A model generated the notes under the pieces. The model did no database searches. It saw only the letters and a program-made list of their open reading frames with translations, and had not been told where the DNA came from. The position numbers were made by a program, and so were the translations under genes. Positions 1 through 10,642 of a DNA stretch of 64,000 bases are shown piece by piece. Every line of letters starts with the position of its first letter. The first letter of the stretch is position 1. Origin of the DNA: Helicoverpa zea (Eukaryota > Arthropoda > Insecta > Lepidoptera > Noctuidae); contig NC_061459.1 in NCBI RefSeq assembly GCF_022581195.2, positions 8,804,001 through 8,868,000 of the forward strand, in the 5' to 3' direction.

Positions 1-1404
1 CCAAGCAGCGGTGGTTTTGGCAATCAATCAAATACAACACCAACCAAGTCCCCATTTGGTTCTCCACAAATTCCGTCAGGCTTCTTTGGTATTCCACCTC
101 CAAGCACACAGCCTTCAGTATTTAGTACATCTAAAGCTGACTCCACTGTCAATGATTCTCCATTTAAAATACAGACTGTTACCAGCTCAACAGATAACAA
201 TACAGATTCTACAAAATCATCTAGCGCACCAGTTACCTCCAGTAAATTTGACATTCCAACAACCAGTTCTAATAATGTAGCAAAGTCATCATTTTCAGGC
301 TCCAATTCAACTCTATTTAAAATCCCACCATTGCCAAACACAAATGCTGTACAAAACAAATTTGGTTTGACATCAAAACCAGAATTAAAAGCTAATAACA
401 CAGAGAAAAAAATTGAAGATACCAAGAATGATAAAAAGATGATATACTATTCAAAACTAAAAGGTTTGAATGAATCTGTATGTGATTGGATAAAAAAACA
501 TGTGGAACAAACTCCTCTATGTATACTTTCACCAATATTTAAAGATTATGACAAGTATTTAAAAGAAATACAGGAAGAATATAAAGGTTCAGAAGAAGGA
601 AACAAAAAACCGGATGATAAAAATCCAACAAGTGATGCGGAAGGAAATATTGCTAGCAAGCCTGCAGCACAAAACGAGACATCAAAACCATCAATTTTTA
701 ATGTGTCACCAAGTTCTAAATCACTGTTTGCTACTCAAAGTTCTCCAACAGCAGCAAGTGAAAAACCGGGCTCATTTTCGTTTGGGGTTGGTTCATCTAC
801 AAACACTTCAAGTACAATCACTACCAGCTCAGCAGGATTTTCATTTGGTGCCATTACTTCAAGTACTGCGAGTGCGGTAACATCTTCTCCTTTCTCATTT
901 GCCACAACCACAAGCACCACAGCAGCCAATGGATCAGCAGCGCCATTTTCCTTCGGGATTGCAAAGCCTTTCAGCTTTAATTCAAATGTAAAACAAAACA
1001 CAGACACTGCTGAAGAAGCCAATGAAGATGAAGATGCACCACCTAAAGTGGAATTTACACCAGTTGTTGAAGAAAATTCTGTTTATGATAAGCGCTGCAA
1101 AATATTTGTTAAAAAAGATGGTAATTTTGTTGACAAAGGTGTTGGTACATTATACATAAAAAAAGTAGAAGAAAGTGGAAAACATCAGCTACTTGTTAGA
1201 GCCAATACTAACTTGGGCACTATTTTAGTGAACTTGATATTAGTGTCTGCGATCCCTACACAGCGCATGGGCAAAAATAATGTTATGTTGGTATGCATAC
1301 CTACACCAGAATCAAAGCCCCCACCAACACCAATCTTAATTAGAGTGAAAACTTCAGATGAAGCTGATGAATTACTAGAAACTTTAAACAAATATAAAAC
1401 ATGA
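1..1404 (+). CDS. Nup50: Nucleoporin Nup50, 3' part (5' end outside window)
   Basis: The reading frame is open from base 1 to the TGA at 1402-1404, giving 467 residues of the C-terminal part; the start and the N-terminal importin-binding region lie left of the window. The visible part begins with Ser/Thr/Asn-rich sequence carrying PFG and FFG motifs. Next comes a conserved Nup50 segment (about residues 147-182, YYSKLKGLNESVCDWIKKHV) and then more PFSFG/FSFG repeats (residues 255-330). A RanBP1-like domain ends the protein (about residues 350-467, with VYDKRCKIFV and GVGTLYIKK). Nup50 sits on the nuclear-basket side of the pore and helps importin-driven cargo cycling with Ran. A poly(A) signal AATAAA lies at 1589-1594. 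Identity is by recalled family pattern; the order FG repeats, Nup50 box, RanBP1 domain is diagnostic. Base 1 could be inside an exon or very near its edge. Confidence 0.9.
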   Translation, partial: PSSGGFGNQSNTTPTKSPFGSPQIPSGFFGIPPPSTQPSVFSTSKADSTVNDSPFKIQTVTSSTDNNTDSTKSSSAPVTSSKFDIPTTSSNNVAKSSFSGSNSTLFKIPPLPNTNAVQNKFGLTSKPELKANNTEKKIEDTKNDKKMIYYSKLKGLNESVCDWIKKHVEQTPLCILSPIFKDYDKYLKEIQEEYKGSEEGNKKPDDKNPTSDAEGNIASKPAAQNETSKPSIFNVSPSSKSLFATQSSPTAASEKPGSFSFGVGSSTNTSSTITTSSAGFSFGAITSSTASAVTSSPFSFATTTSTTAANGSAAPFSFGIAKPFSFNSNVKQNTDTAEEANEDEDAPPKVEFTPVVEENSVYDKRCKIFVKKDGNFVDKGVGTLYIKKVEESGKHQLLVRANTNLGTILVNLILVSAIPTQRMGKNNVMLVCIPTPESKPPPTPILIRVKTSDEADELLETLNKYKT

Positions 1405-1927
1405 AGTTTTAATCTACTATGTTAGTTTATGCTTAACTAGTTATAAACTTTTTACTGTACCTATAATATAGCTGGACTAGAGTAGCCATTTTGTTCAGAA
1501 ATTGTATTTTTTATTAATTTTTTTTTCTACATAATTATCTGAATGATATTGTAATCAGTAATAACATTATTGTAGACCTTGATCATTCAATAAAAAACTA
1601 TTCATATTGCATAAGAAGTACCAGTAATTTTATGTAAGCCTTTGGTTGACCTTAATTTGCCTGTTTGTGATTTGTTTCCCATGTTGATCTATTTTGATAA
1701 AGTAGTAGCTAGGTATCCAGAAGGCTGGACACCCAGGATTTCCAGATGGCCTAATTTTTACCAGGTCTGGAAGTAGTTGCCTCAGGGCGCGTGTGGTAGA
1801 TAGTGTACCTATAAATCCGAGTTTGAGTCAAACCCAGCATAAAAACAGCTGGACAACAATGAAACAGGAACGAGTAAAAACATAAATTCACGCGGACAAT
1901 GTCGGTCTAAAAAGCTTATTCTATGCT

Positions 1928-2083
1928 ATAAAGAGGTAACATTTTTTGTTTGTTTGTACACTAAAGGCGCCGAAACTACTGAACCGATTTCCTTCACTAC
2001 TGGAAAGCTACATTCTTCCCAAGTAACAAGCTATATTTTATCACGGCGGTATGTGAGTGAAACCGCGGGGAAACTGCTAGTAA
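1928..2083 (+). repeat. Decayed Helitron-like repeat
   Basis: This shows the same order of words as the better copies at 15703 and 59154. It has CTATAAAGAGG, then a TTTGTTTGTTTG run, ACTGAACCGATTT, GAAAGCTACATT, AAACCGCGGGGAAA and a final CTAGTAACA. A second, shorter fragment of the same kind follows at about 2090-2180. It is heavily diverged, so the limits are approximate. Confidence 0.55.
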
Positions 2084-2257
2084 CATAAGTTGTTTTCTGT
2101 TTGTACCCTACAGGTTCCTAAAATACTGAACCGATTTAGTATTACTTTCACTATATAAAAGCTAGTTTATCTCCGGGTCGCTGTGTAACAGCAAGTTTCT
2201 AATAAAAGCAGGTATGAAGTGCTTGGGTAGGACAACGAAATCATGGGTTATATAGTG

Positions 2258-2500
2258 TAGGGCTGCCATCCGTCCGGGTTTCCCCGGATTTGTCCTAGTT
2301 TGGAGGCGGTCAGGGGGGTTTCAAGAAGTGTCCAGGGAAACTTCTTGTAAGAAAGCACCTTGTTGAAATTAAGTACCTATATGGTAATAGTTAATGGATT
2401 CAGAATTCGGTCTTGTTTTAAAAAATGCGATTTACGCCAAATGTCCGTGTTTTTTATAAATGTTTATTCGGGTTTGGCGAAATTCGAGATGGCAGCCCTA
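2258..2500. mobile_element. 243-bp MITE, TAGGGCTGCCAT terminal repeats
   Basis: The left end TAGGGCTGCCAT (2258-2269) is matched perfectly by its reverse complement at 2489-2500. The interior holds CCGTCCGGGTTTCC-type sequence and inverted TGTCC words. No transposase is encoded. A target duplication was not clear, so the superfamily is unassigned. It lies between Nup50 and lin-9. Confidence 0.6.
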
Positions 2501-2911
2501 TTTAGAACTACTGCTTCATGGCAAACTGCTCACGACCAGCATCCAAGGACTTCTCTACCTATACCTAATATTGTGATTAAAATAATACAATATTTTATAA
2601 ACTTGTCATATTTTATTTCTTGGCTGCACATGTAAATACCAGGCAGTACTTATTCATGGCACAGAGCACATTATGAAACCATGTAACCAAATCTTAATAA
2701 ATTACAATTATAGAATAAGCTTATTTCCTTAAAAAATGATTTATTTATTTTACAACATTTCCACTAGAAATTCACGTTTAAATCATAGGATAACTATGAT
2801 GCACCACATATGTATATTTTTCAAGACAAAATTATTTCACATATTATTTATTTTTTAATAAAATTCATTAAGCATCCAGCAAATGATCACAATGTCAAAT
2901 AAAATATAATC

Positions 2912-4975
2912 TTATTGCACACTACCAGCAACATAACTGTTGGGAGTCATTTGCCCTAGACCCATCTGAATCAGGTGCATATGAATCTCAACATTATTTT
3001 GAAATAATTTTTGATGTTGTGGTTCTAACTTCATTTTAATTTGTTCCATTGTGCCTTGCAAAACTGTCAATTCATATGCATTTTGATCAGAATCTGACAA
3101 ACTCTTTACTTGAAGCATTAAAGCAATAAGATCTGTGATAAGATCAATCAGATTGGGGTCTTTGACTGATCCATTATTATTTTTTTCAACCAACAAAGAT
3201 GCTTTCTCTCTGCATATTTCTCTCAAATGTGAAGGCACTAACATTGCAGCTAAACTTGGCTCTGGAGCTATTTGTTGACAGTACTGTTGTACATCATTAA
3301 TGTAATCTTGTAAATCCATATTCATTTTTTCCAACTCAATTACAACTGCAGCATATTTTCTTTCAAAGTCCTCAGGCATCTTTTGGCCAAATGATTTCCT
3401 TTTTTCAGCATCACAGTTATATTCTTTTAATAAATTAATTTTGTCTCTTTTAGCATTTAATATTCTTCTTAATTTGACAATGAGTTCTAAAAGGGCAAAT
3501 GGGTAACTGCCAATGGTATCTATTTGTTTTGCTATGTCTGAACAACCAATAAGTGGGTCACCTTGAGAATTATTGTTTGTTGGTTCATACAAGTTAAATA
3601 TATCTTGGAGAACAAATCTTGGGCGAAATTTCTTGGTTATACTGGATAGACTAATAGTGTCTGGAGGTTCATTAGATAAAACTTCATAATCTGGCACAGA
3701 ATGTGTACCCAGTTTAGGGCGTTCAAAAGTTATTCTGTATGTGTTGTTGGATGTATCAACTGCATCAATGCATCCTGTAAATAAACCATCCTGAGGTTTA
3801 CGTAATCTCGCTGTTACCTTAGTTCCCACTACTAATTGCATTGGTATTTCGTTTGGTAAGTCCTTAACACTGATATCAGCAGCTTTCCTTTGCTGTATAA
3901 ATCGAATCAGCTTACGTTTTCTTTCAAGTTCTTTGCGTTCTTCATCAAAAAATGCTTGGGAACATCGCCGTGGCTTGCCCATCATGCGCCTAATTTTAGA
4001 CCATTGCACTTGAGTTAATTTGCGGTTTTTTAGTTGGGGAAATGATTCCCTCAAACAAATCATGAAATCATTTTCTCCATCAAATAACACTTTATCAATG
4101 TTACTGTAGAAATACTCAAAACATACCCATTTATGAGCCTTGGGTAATTTAAGAAGATTTCTTAAACGCATTCCATTCCTGTGACCAGATTTTGTGTCTT
4201 GTGCTTGTGATCCAACGGGTTCAGACTTCTCATCATACTTTTCATTTGCCCTTTGAACTTTAGAAGGTGACTTCTGTTTTTTAGCACTTGATTGTTTATT
4301 AGGAGTTTTTGATATAATTTTCGGGGTTCGTTTGGGTGATTGACGTGGAGGTGATGTATTCACAAAATCATCAACAAATATGAACCTGTTTTTCTTTCGT
4401 ATACGAGCTGGCATGCCACGAGCGTTCAACTTTTGGACTGGTTCACTTGGTGCTGGTTTTGGCGGTAACTTGGTTCCGACTCTATGTAGTCCAAGCGCGG
4501 CAGGACCAAATGCTGGAGGTTCTTCTTCTTCTTCTGGAAAATCCATATCCATTGGTTCATCCTTAACTCTGTAATGGGATCTGGGCGAAAAATCCTCTTC
4601 ATCGTGTTCTCCTAAACAAAAATAACACAATTTTTATTAGTCACAATCAAGGTAACTCCAGCGTGTATTAGCACAGTTAACGTTGTTCAACAAAAGATAT
4701 TAACAAATCAAAGTATGCGGCACACTTTAATTCTCAGATCCAATAATAAACTGATTGACATTTCGGCTGAAAATTTGAATTTTTTCAAATTTTGAATCTA
4801 GCGAACCACATTACAATCGTAGCTTCAGAGGAGAACACAAGAATTTTAAATACATACTGGTATGTAAACATAAAAAAAAAAGCATTTGTTTCTAGTCATT
4901 ATTAATAGTTGAAACAGTGTAACAATTAATAAAATAACATTATAAACAAAACTTACTTTCTGATTTATCCGCCAT
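2912..4975 (-). CDS. lin-9: LIN-9, MuvB/DREAM complex subunit (2 exons)
   Basis: There are two coding exons, 4957-4975 (MADKSE plus one base) and 2912-4611. They are joined across an intron with donor GTAAGT at 4956 and acceptor TTTGTTTAG, and the phase fits (19 + 1700 nt = 572 aa plus stop). LIN-9 is a core subunit of MuvB, which represses or activates cell-cycle genes with DREAM or Myb in the nucleus. The sequence shows an acidic N-terminus, a basic Pro/Ser/Lys linker (residues 75-130) and the DIRP domain (about 165-270, KWVCFEYFYSNIDKVLFDGE then KIRRMMGKPRRCSQAFF). A Tudor-like segment follows (about 285-340, GTKVTARLRKPQDGLFTG), then long C-terminal helices. Length is close to vertebrate LIN9 (about 540) and shorter than fly Mip130. 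The 572-residue open frame that starts inside the intron is not the true N-terminus. Confidence 0.93.
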
Positions 4976-6112
4976 GTTGATGAAGTAAATTTGATTTAAT
5001 TTGAAGATGAGAGCGCCAAGAACAAATACGATCGGATACAATGGGAAGTAAGCACAGCGCAAGCTCTCTATTACTAAAACAATCAGTATTATTTTTAGTA
5101 TTTAGTAATATTACTTTACCTAATCGGTAGAAATTAATAGTTCAAAAAGATTTTCTAGAATTTTGATAAAAGCTGAAATAGTAGACAAAATTACTACCTA
5201 TTGAAAGTAAATGGAGTACAATAAGAATAAGGTTCAAATGACTTGTGATGATCCGAAGTGTCCAAGTCACATCACGAGACAGAAAAAAATTATTTGACGA
5301 TAATTAGATGTCGATATTTGCTTTCAACATTTTGGACACCCTAGCCTACCTAGGTACCGGTCATTGATCTTAAAAGTGTTAAGAGTTAGAGCGCTCCCTA
5401 GACGTTCAATATAATCGCACAATATTTCGATAAAAATCACAACATTGCGCAATTATATTGACTGTCTAGGGAGCGCCTAAGGGCCTAACTACGAGTTCTA
5501 TCTAAAGGTGCGACCGCACTAGGCGGAACTGAGCGATGCGACGCGTCAAAATATTCTTTATATGAAACTACGCAACTACTAAGCGACCCGCCCCGGCTTC
5601 GCACGAGTGCCAAACCTCAAAAAACAGTATTTCTTTACTATTCAATGGGTGTTATTATACATATAAACCTTTCTCTTCAATCACTCTTGTATTAAACAAA
5701 ACCGCATCAAAATCTGTGGCGTAGTTTTAAATATTTCAGCATACATAGGGACAGAGAAAGCGACTTTGTTTTATACTATGTAGTAATTATATGAGACAAC
5801 GTGCACTAAGCGGCAACGGAAACATTTTTATATATTCGATCTTGTCAATCACCGCGCCGCCCCGTCGCCGAGCCGTAACAGAGGTGCGAAGAATTTATTT
5901 GTCTATAGTGGCACTTTTTTATTCTTTATTTAAAGAAGGTTTATAGTGGCACGTTCAACTTATGAGGCGCTCCCTAGAGGATCAATTAAATTGCGCAATT
6001 ATTTTTTTCTCAATTTAAGTATTCGTTTTGTTGGCACCTTACAAATTACACCTACAATCACTTTAACCCATATGAACAGTGAAATATATTACTATGTTTC
6101 ATTCATTTCAGG
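4976..6112. other. Upstream region of lin-9 and of the FAM187A-like gene
   Basis: Divergent upstream space of about 1.1 kb. A short inverted repeat lies at 5388-5478. There are GC-richer patches at about 5505-5610 and 5795-5885, and a left inverted-repeat arm at 5965-6003. A splice acceptor-like CATTTCAG ends at 6111, directly before the ATG at 6113, so a 5'-UTR exon of the rightward gene may lie in this interval. No coding exon was recognised. Confidence 0.5.
5388..5478. repeat. Short inverted repeat, GCGCTCCCTAGACG family
   Basis: GCGCTCCCTAGACGTTCAAT at about 5391 is mirrored by ATTGACTGTCTAGGGAGCGC ending at about 5476, with TCGCACAAT/ATTGCGCAA inside. Related single arms occur at 5965-6003, 6644-6685 and 9040-9108, so this is a dispersed family of small palindromic elements. 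The superfamily is unknown. Confidence 0.55.
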
Positions 6113-6685
6113 ATGTGGGTGTTTTATCAGGCAATGTTAATTTCTATTAGCATTGTCATTACAAATTATGCAATCGCCTCACATCATTTGGAAGTAACAG
6201 CTTGCTATGAAAATAATTCGGTTTTTGAAATGGCTAAAAGAAGACCAAGAATTATTGATGTTGTCACAGGATATTCTGTAAACTTATTGTGTAACTTTTG
6301 GTATGAAAGCTTTTTTATTTATTTTATCAACATTCTTAGTGATAACATCAGTTTTATTTTGCTATTTATTTTGATTAATATGGTCCTTTTTTTTTAACGA
6401 CGTCAAAAATCATCAAATGACCCCTTCCGCTGTGGGTTAGCAGCGGAGAGGGAGTGTCAGACTCTTACTGACTAAAAACCGTCGTGTTCCGTCATAGGCC
6501 TTTTATGTACCAGGGCCGCGGTATCTCTTTCGAACAACCCGCAGCCCCGGCAGATTAATATGGTCCTTAGATTGACAATAACATTATTCAGGAAAACGTT
6601 TTATTGCGAAAAGTCATAGCTCAATCTTAATCAACTTATTACGTATTATTGCGCAATTTAATTGATCGTCTTGGGAGCATTTAAA
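5965..6685. repeat. Inverted-repeat arms flanking the first coding exon
   Basis: The arm at 5965-6003 (GCTCCCTAGAGGATCAATTA and AATTGCGCAATTAT) is the inverse, with a few mismatches over about 36 bases, of the arm at 6644-6685 (ATTGCGCAATTTAATTGATC then TTGGGAGCA). Between them lie the first coding exon of the FAM187A-like gene and a SINE. The arms could be the two ends of one element or two independent copies in opposite orientation. Confidence 0.5.
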
Positions 6686-8842
6686 GCAAAGTGTGTCTAT
6701 AGAAAATTTTCAATTAGTTGCTGCAAACTCCTGATAAATGTTAAATGCAAGCTTCGTAATTATGCTTATCAATACTAGTAACATGCATTAACAAGAACAT
6801 AAAACTGAGCTATTTTATTACAGTTCTTTTTAGTATTTTACAGTTAATTTTTTTCAGTAAGGCAAAAGAAGATTACTACCCAAAATTATGGTTTTATGGG
6901 CCAAGAATTCAAAAAAGTAGGAGTAACATATTAACAGAGATTCCAGTGAACGATATTGGTACAAAATTATTGATAACCCCTTTTCATAAGTTAACTATTT
7001 ATGATTTTAATGAAAAGTATTCAGGAATTTATATATGTAAAAGTCCTGAATTTATGGAAGAGGGTAATGCGTTCATGTACATTATTGAAGGTAAGTCCTA
7101 AAAATTGTAAGTGTCCTGTTCAATCAAACTATGCAGAGGTAAAAAAAAATCTGTCTGCTAAACAGGTTTGAAAATTATTTTTCCAACACAAAGCTAAGTT
7201 ACTTGTCACAGCGGGATTTGTATTGGGCTAATATTACGGCAGTCTAAAATTTGCTTCGTTTTAATATTACATTTGATATAGATTTTATTATTTCCTCGGA
7301 TTCACCATCATGTACCTGCTTCTCCAACACCTCCTAGGTACATAGTTTAGCAAGCATTCACTCTCAAACTCTTTTTTTTTTGTTTTGTTCATGTTAAAAA
7401 ACAATGTGTTCAATTTTTTTTTGTAATCGTGGTTATTGATTTTGTCAGCATTGATGTTTTTTATTTCACTAGGTATATTTAAGGTTGATGTTAGTCCCAA
7501 ACTTGGAACGTTCGACCAGTGGGCCGAATACAAACGGAATTACTTTGATCCTCTGAACAAGCAATTAGAGACATCTGAAGAAGCACTTTTTCAATCACTG
7601 AGAGATTCTAACACAACTTTCAAATTAATAACAATCTGGGATAACTGGGGTGATTGTAAAGAGTTTGATCACCAGAAAGGTGTACGTAAAAGATTGGGTA
7701 GATGTCGCTTACAGCCCATTGCTATAAATACTACGTTTGAGGTAAACACTCTAAAAAATTAATATTGTTCAAGTTACTTCTGTAGTAGTTTACACAATTA
7801 TCCAAATGGTTTATTTTACAGAACCTAGCGAAAGATACATTCGCTAACAATAAAACCATATCGTACTTAACTGATGGCTACGATATTCCCTGTCGTTCTT
7901 TACAACTCAACAAAATGCACCCCGAATTAAGCAAAATTGTTAGATATATACCTGAGTATGAAGCACAGGAACTATGTCATTACACAAAGCGTGCTGGTAA
8001 CACAATCGGTTTAATTTTAATTTTAACTATGTACTTTTAATTATATAACTATGATTTTACATAAAGCTATATATTATAAAGGTTCCGATAGTACCTACCT
8101 ATAATCATGTAATGAAATAACTTAGATAAGAAATATATAATGATACGGTTGATTTTCAGCGAAAACCAAATTGAATAAAGATAAACGCAAAATTACAAAA
8201 CTAGTTGAAGAAAACAGTCATGTTACGCTTCTATGCTCGGATATATTTCCAAGTACAGAGTTACAATGGCTTAAAGACACAAAAGTATTAAATTCTTTAT
8301 TTAGGTAAATGCTAATTTATGTTTCTTTACCCATTTTTTGTAAGTCGTTTTGTATATAGTACCTTGTCATTCCTATTCCCGTTTTTTTTTTTATTGCAGA
8401 AATAATGTACTGTGTAAAAATGAAGACGAACCGCATATATCACTAGACGCCAATAATTCTTTGCACATATTGCATATTAGAAAAAATGAAGAAGGAAATT
8501 ATTCGTGTACGGTGAACGGCAAAAAAGTTCAAGAGTTTGAAGTAAGAGTTGTGTCTAAATCGAAATTATTAAACCAAGGTATACATTTCCTCACAATATT
8601 TGTTATGTATTCGAGGTATTTCAACAAAAATCACGAGCTTAGGTATCTTCTTCGTTTCAGAATTTATTCGCTACTCAATTTACTTAGGATTTGTACTGTC
8701 GCTATCTATGGCATGTTACTGCGCTGGAGTATGTGTTGCTTGGCATCGCAGGTCTTCTTTTGTAGATCCTCTCTTTTTTGACAAAAGAGATAGTCGTGGA
8801 AACCATCGTCTGCATTGTGAACGAGAGAGTCTTTTAAAGTAA
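6113..8842 (+). CDS. FAM187A-like two-Ig single-pass membrane protein (7 exons)
   Basis: Coding exons are 6113-6300, 6858-7090, 7473-7741, 7822-7996, 8160-8304, 8400-8578 and 8661-8842. All junctions are GT-AG and in phase, totalling 1371 nt (456 aa plus stop). A signal peptide covers residues 1-22. A first V-type Ig-like region has Cys60, Cys63, Trp74 and YSGIYIC. Then comes WDNWGDC (196-202), a thrombospondin-like tryptophan motif. A second Ig domain has Cys314, Trp325 and EGNYSC (Cys373). One transmembrane helix (about 402-424) is followed by a short basic cytoplasmic tail. This order matches FAM187A-type proteins (about 410 residues in human), whose function is poorly known. The protein should sit in the plasma membrane with its Ig domains outside. 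The family name is from memory and less certain than the gene structure. Confidence 0.85.
6373..6568 (-). mobile_element. SINE-like retroelement with 16-bp target duplication
   Basis: A 164-bp insert (6389-6552) is flanked by GATTAATATGGTCCTT at 6373-6388 and again at 6553-6568. Read on the minus strand it starts TGCCGGGGCTGCGGGTTG, carries GTTCGAAAGAG (box-B-like), and ends in poly(A) (the T-run at 6389 on the plus strand). A long target duplication plus an A-tail indicates LINE-mediated retrotransposition. A second copy is at 23538-23704. It lies in intron 1 of the FAM187A-like gene. Confidence 0.8.
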
Positions 8843-9485
8843 AATCGAATTTGTTACTTAAGAAGTACCCGAGTACAATTATTGCATTTATAATAACCCT
8901 GAAAATTATTTCATGAGTACATAAGTGGATATTATTTGATTAATTACGGTATTTACTTTAATTTGTGGTGTCCCACAATCGCCATGTTGTTTTAACACCT
9001 GCACATGAGTAATCCAGACCAATCCAAGGCGGTCCCGAAACCCACAATAACATTGTGCAATTGAAATTTTAGCGCTAAAAGTGCAATTGATCGTCTAGGG
9101 GGTGCCTAACGATCCCTGATTGTCGTACTATATTGAACTGTTTAGAAAAAATATAGCATACTTGCGATCACTAACCTTTTTTGTTAGTGGGGTAAAATGT
9201 GTGGTCACCTTGCCTTACAAGTCACACATACTATGAGCATGACCTATGATGACCGAAGAGTGAACCACACATACGACACTAGTCTATGGCGGAACGTTAC
9301 TTATCTATAACGCCTTTACTTTACATTGACATAATACTTTAACATTTTGTTTGACAGCTGACGCGCGTACGGTAGTAAGATTTGTGAATGAGCTGTTATT
9401 ATACTAAGAATTCAAATAAAAATGAAAAGTTTTAAAAGTGAACTATTTTAATTTTGTATTTCTTATAAAATAATCACAATACAAT
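8843..9485. other. Intergenic region between FAM187A-like and Ly6 genes
   Basis: This is 3' UTR and upstream sequence. It contains a remnant of the GCTCCCTAGACGATC inverted-repeat family at about 9040-9108 (TGTGCAATTG ... GCAATTGATCGTCTAGGGGG). No other structure was recognised. Confidence 0.5.
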
Positions 9486-10312
9486 ATGAACAGCAATAGT
9501 GTGTTTTTAATTACTATATTGATATTCTTTGTGGCGCAGGAAGTTCAAAGTAAGTTTTCACTACTTTTGACACGAATTATATAATTTATCAAGGTAAAGT
9601 GAGAGTGGTTCGACAATAGAATGTTTAAGAATGTGTGTAAGTCACTTGGCTGGTACGATTAGTTAATAAATCATAACGTTCAATATTGGTTGTGTAATTG
9701 CTCATCTATATTAGTTTAGTGAAAATAGAAAGTTTTTTTTGCTATTATTGTAGGCAACTTTTTTATGTTCCAGGTTTACACAAGCGATGTATAAGATGTA
9801 GATCTAGGGGAGAGCTTGGTACCTGCGGTGATCCATTTCCAATAAATGTGACTGAGAGTATTGTTGAATCTGGGCTCCATGTGGTGGCCTGTCCCTCAGG
9901 ATGGTGTGGCAAGCTTATAGAGGGCACTGTGGGCACTTTCAGATCTGATGGTATGTTTTAAATAATTTGAATTTACACTGAATGGAAATATTGCATAATT
10001 CTTGCAATTACTTCTTGATTATTTTTAATGTTCTAATACAGGAAAGTTTTTTTCTATATTAAACATTGTGTGTCTGTTTGCTAAGGTAATTCCCAATGTT
10101 TTCCAGATTACGGAGCTGCCACTGAGCGGATGTGCCTCCAACGAGCCCCAAGTGATTATGAAGAAAGGTGTGCATACACTATGTGGAACCGTAAAAAGGT
10201 TTACATGTGTTTCTGCAATGGAGACCTTTGCAACTCAGCCGTTGGGCTGTATACACACCCTATTATATTCATATCAGCTATTTTTGTAACTTTGTACAAC
10301 TACTATTTTTAA
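9486..10312 (+). CDS. Secreted/GPI-anchored Ly6/uPAR-family protein (3 exons)
   Basis: Exons 9486-9549, 9774-9950 and 10107-10312 join in phase (447 nt, 148 aa plus stop). A hydrophobic signal peptide occupies residues 1-20. The mature part begins RCIRCRSRGELGTCGDPF and continues with VACPSGWCGK, and the three-finger fold closes with MCFCNGDLCN. The C-terminal stretch after residue 130 is hydrophobic (HPIIFISAIFVTLYNYYF), as in GPI-anchor signals. Insect relatives (the quiver/boudin/crooked group) act at neuronal membranes or septate junctions; which member this corresponds to was not determined. The three-exon layout, with introns after the signal peptide and in the middle of the domain, is usual for the family. 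Expected location is the outer leaflet of the plasma membrane. Confidence 0.88.
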
Positions 10313-10642
10313 AGTATAAGTATCTTAAAGAATTTGTAATATTGTGATATGTAAGCTAAGGAGATTGATGCTCTTATTTTTATTTATGTTGTTGTAATGT
10401 GAAGACAATATTTGTGTAAGTACCAATTTCGATTTAATCTCGTTCTACATTTCATTTAGTTTATTCTGACTTATAGTAATGTCAAACAAAAGGTGTATCA
10501 ACTCATCTCTATGAAATAAGAGATAGTAATTACATCATTTACATTTATGAAAATTAATCTTTGTATCTCATCATCTAATATAATGTGGTGTGTAGACATC
10601 TTTCAAAGTCAATACTTTTAGGCTCAATAGGAGTATTCTACT

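Larger units (their letters stand above)
1405..2911. other. Nup50/lin-9 convergent intergenic region
   Basis: Nup50 3' UTR, then repeats (decayed Helitron-like sequence near 1928-2200 and a MITE at 2258-2500), then the lin-9 3' UTR. On the minus strand an AATAAA is present at 2852-2847, suitable as a lin-9 poly(A) signal. No coding exon is supported. Confidence 0.6.
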
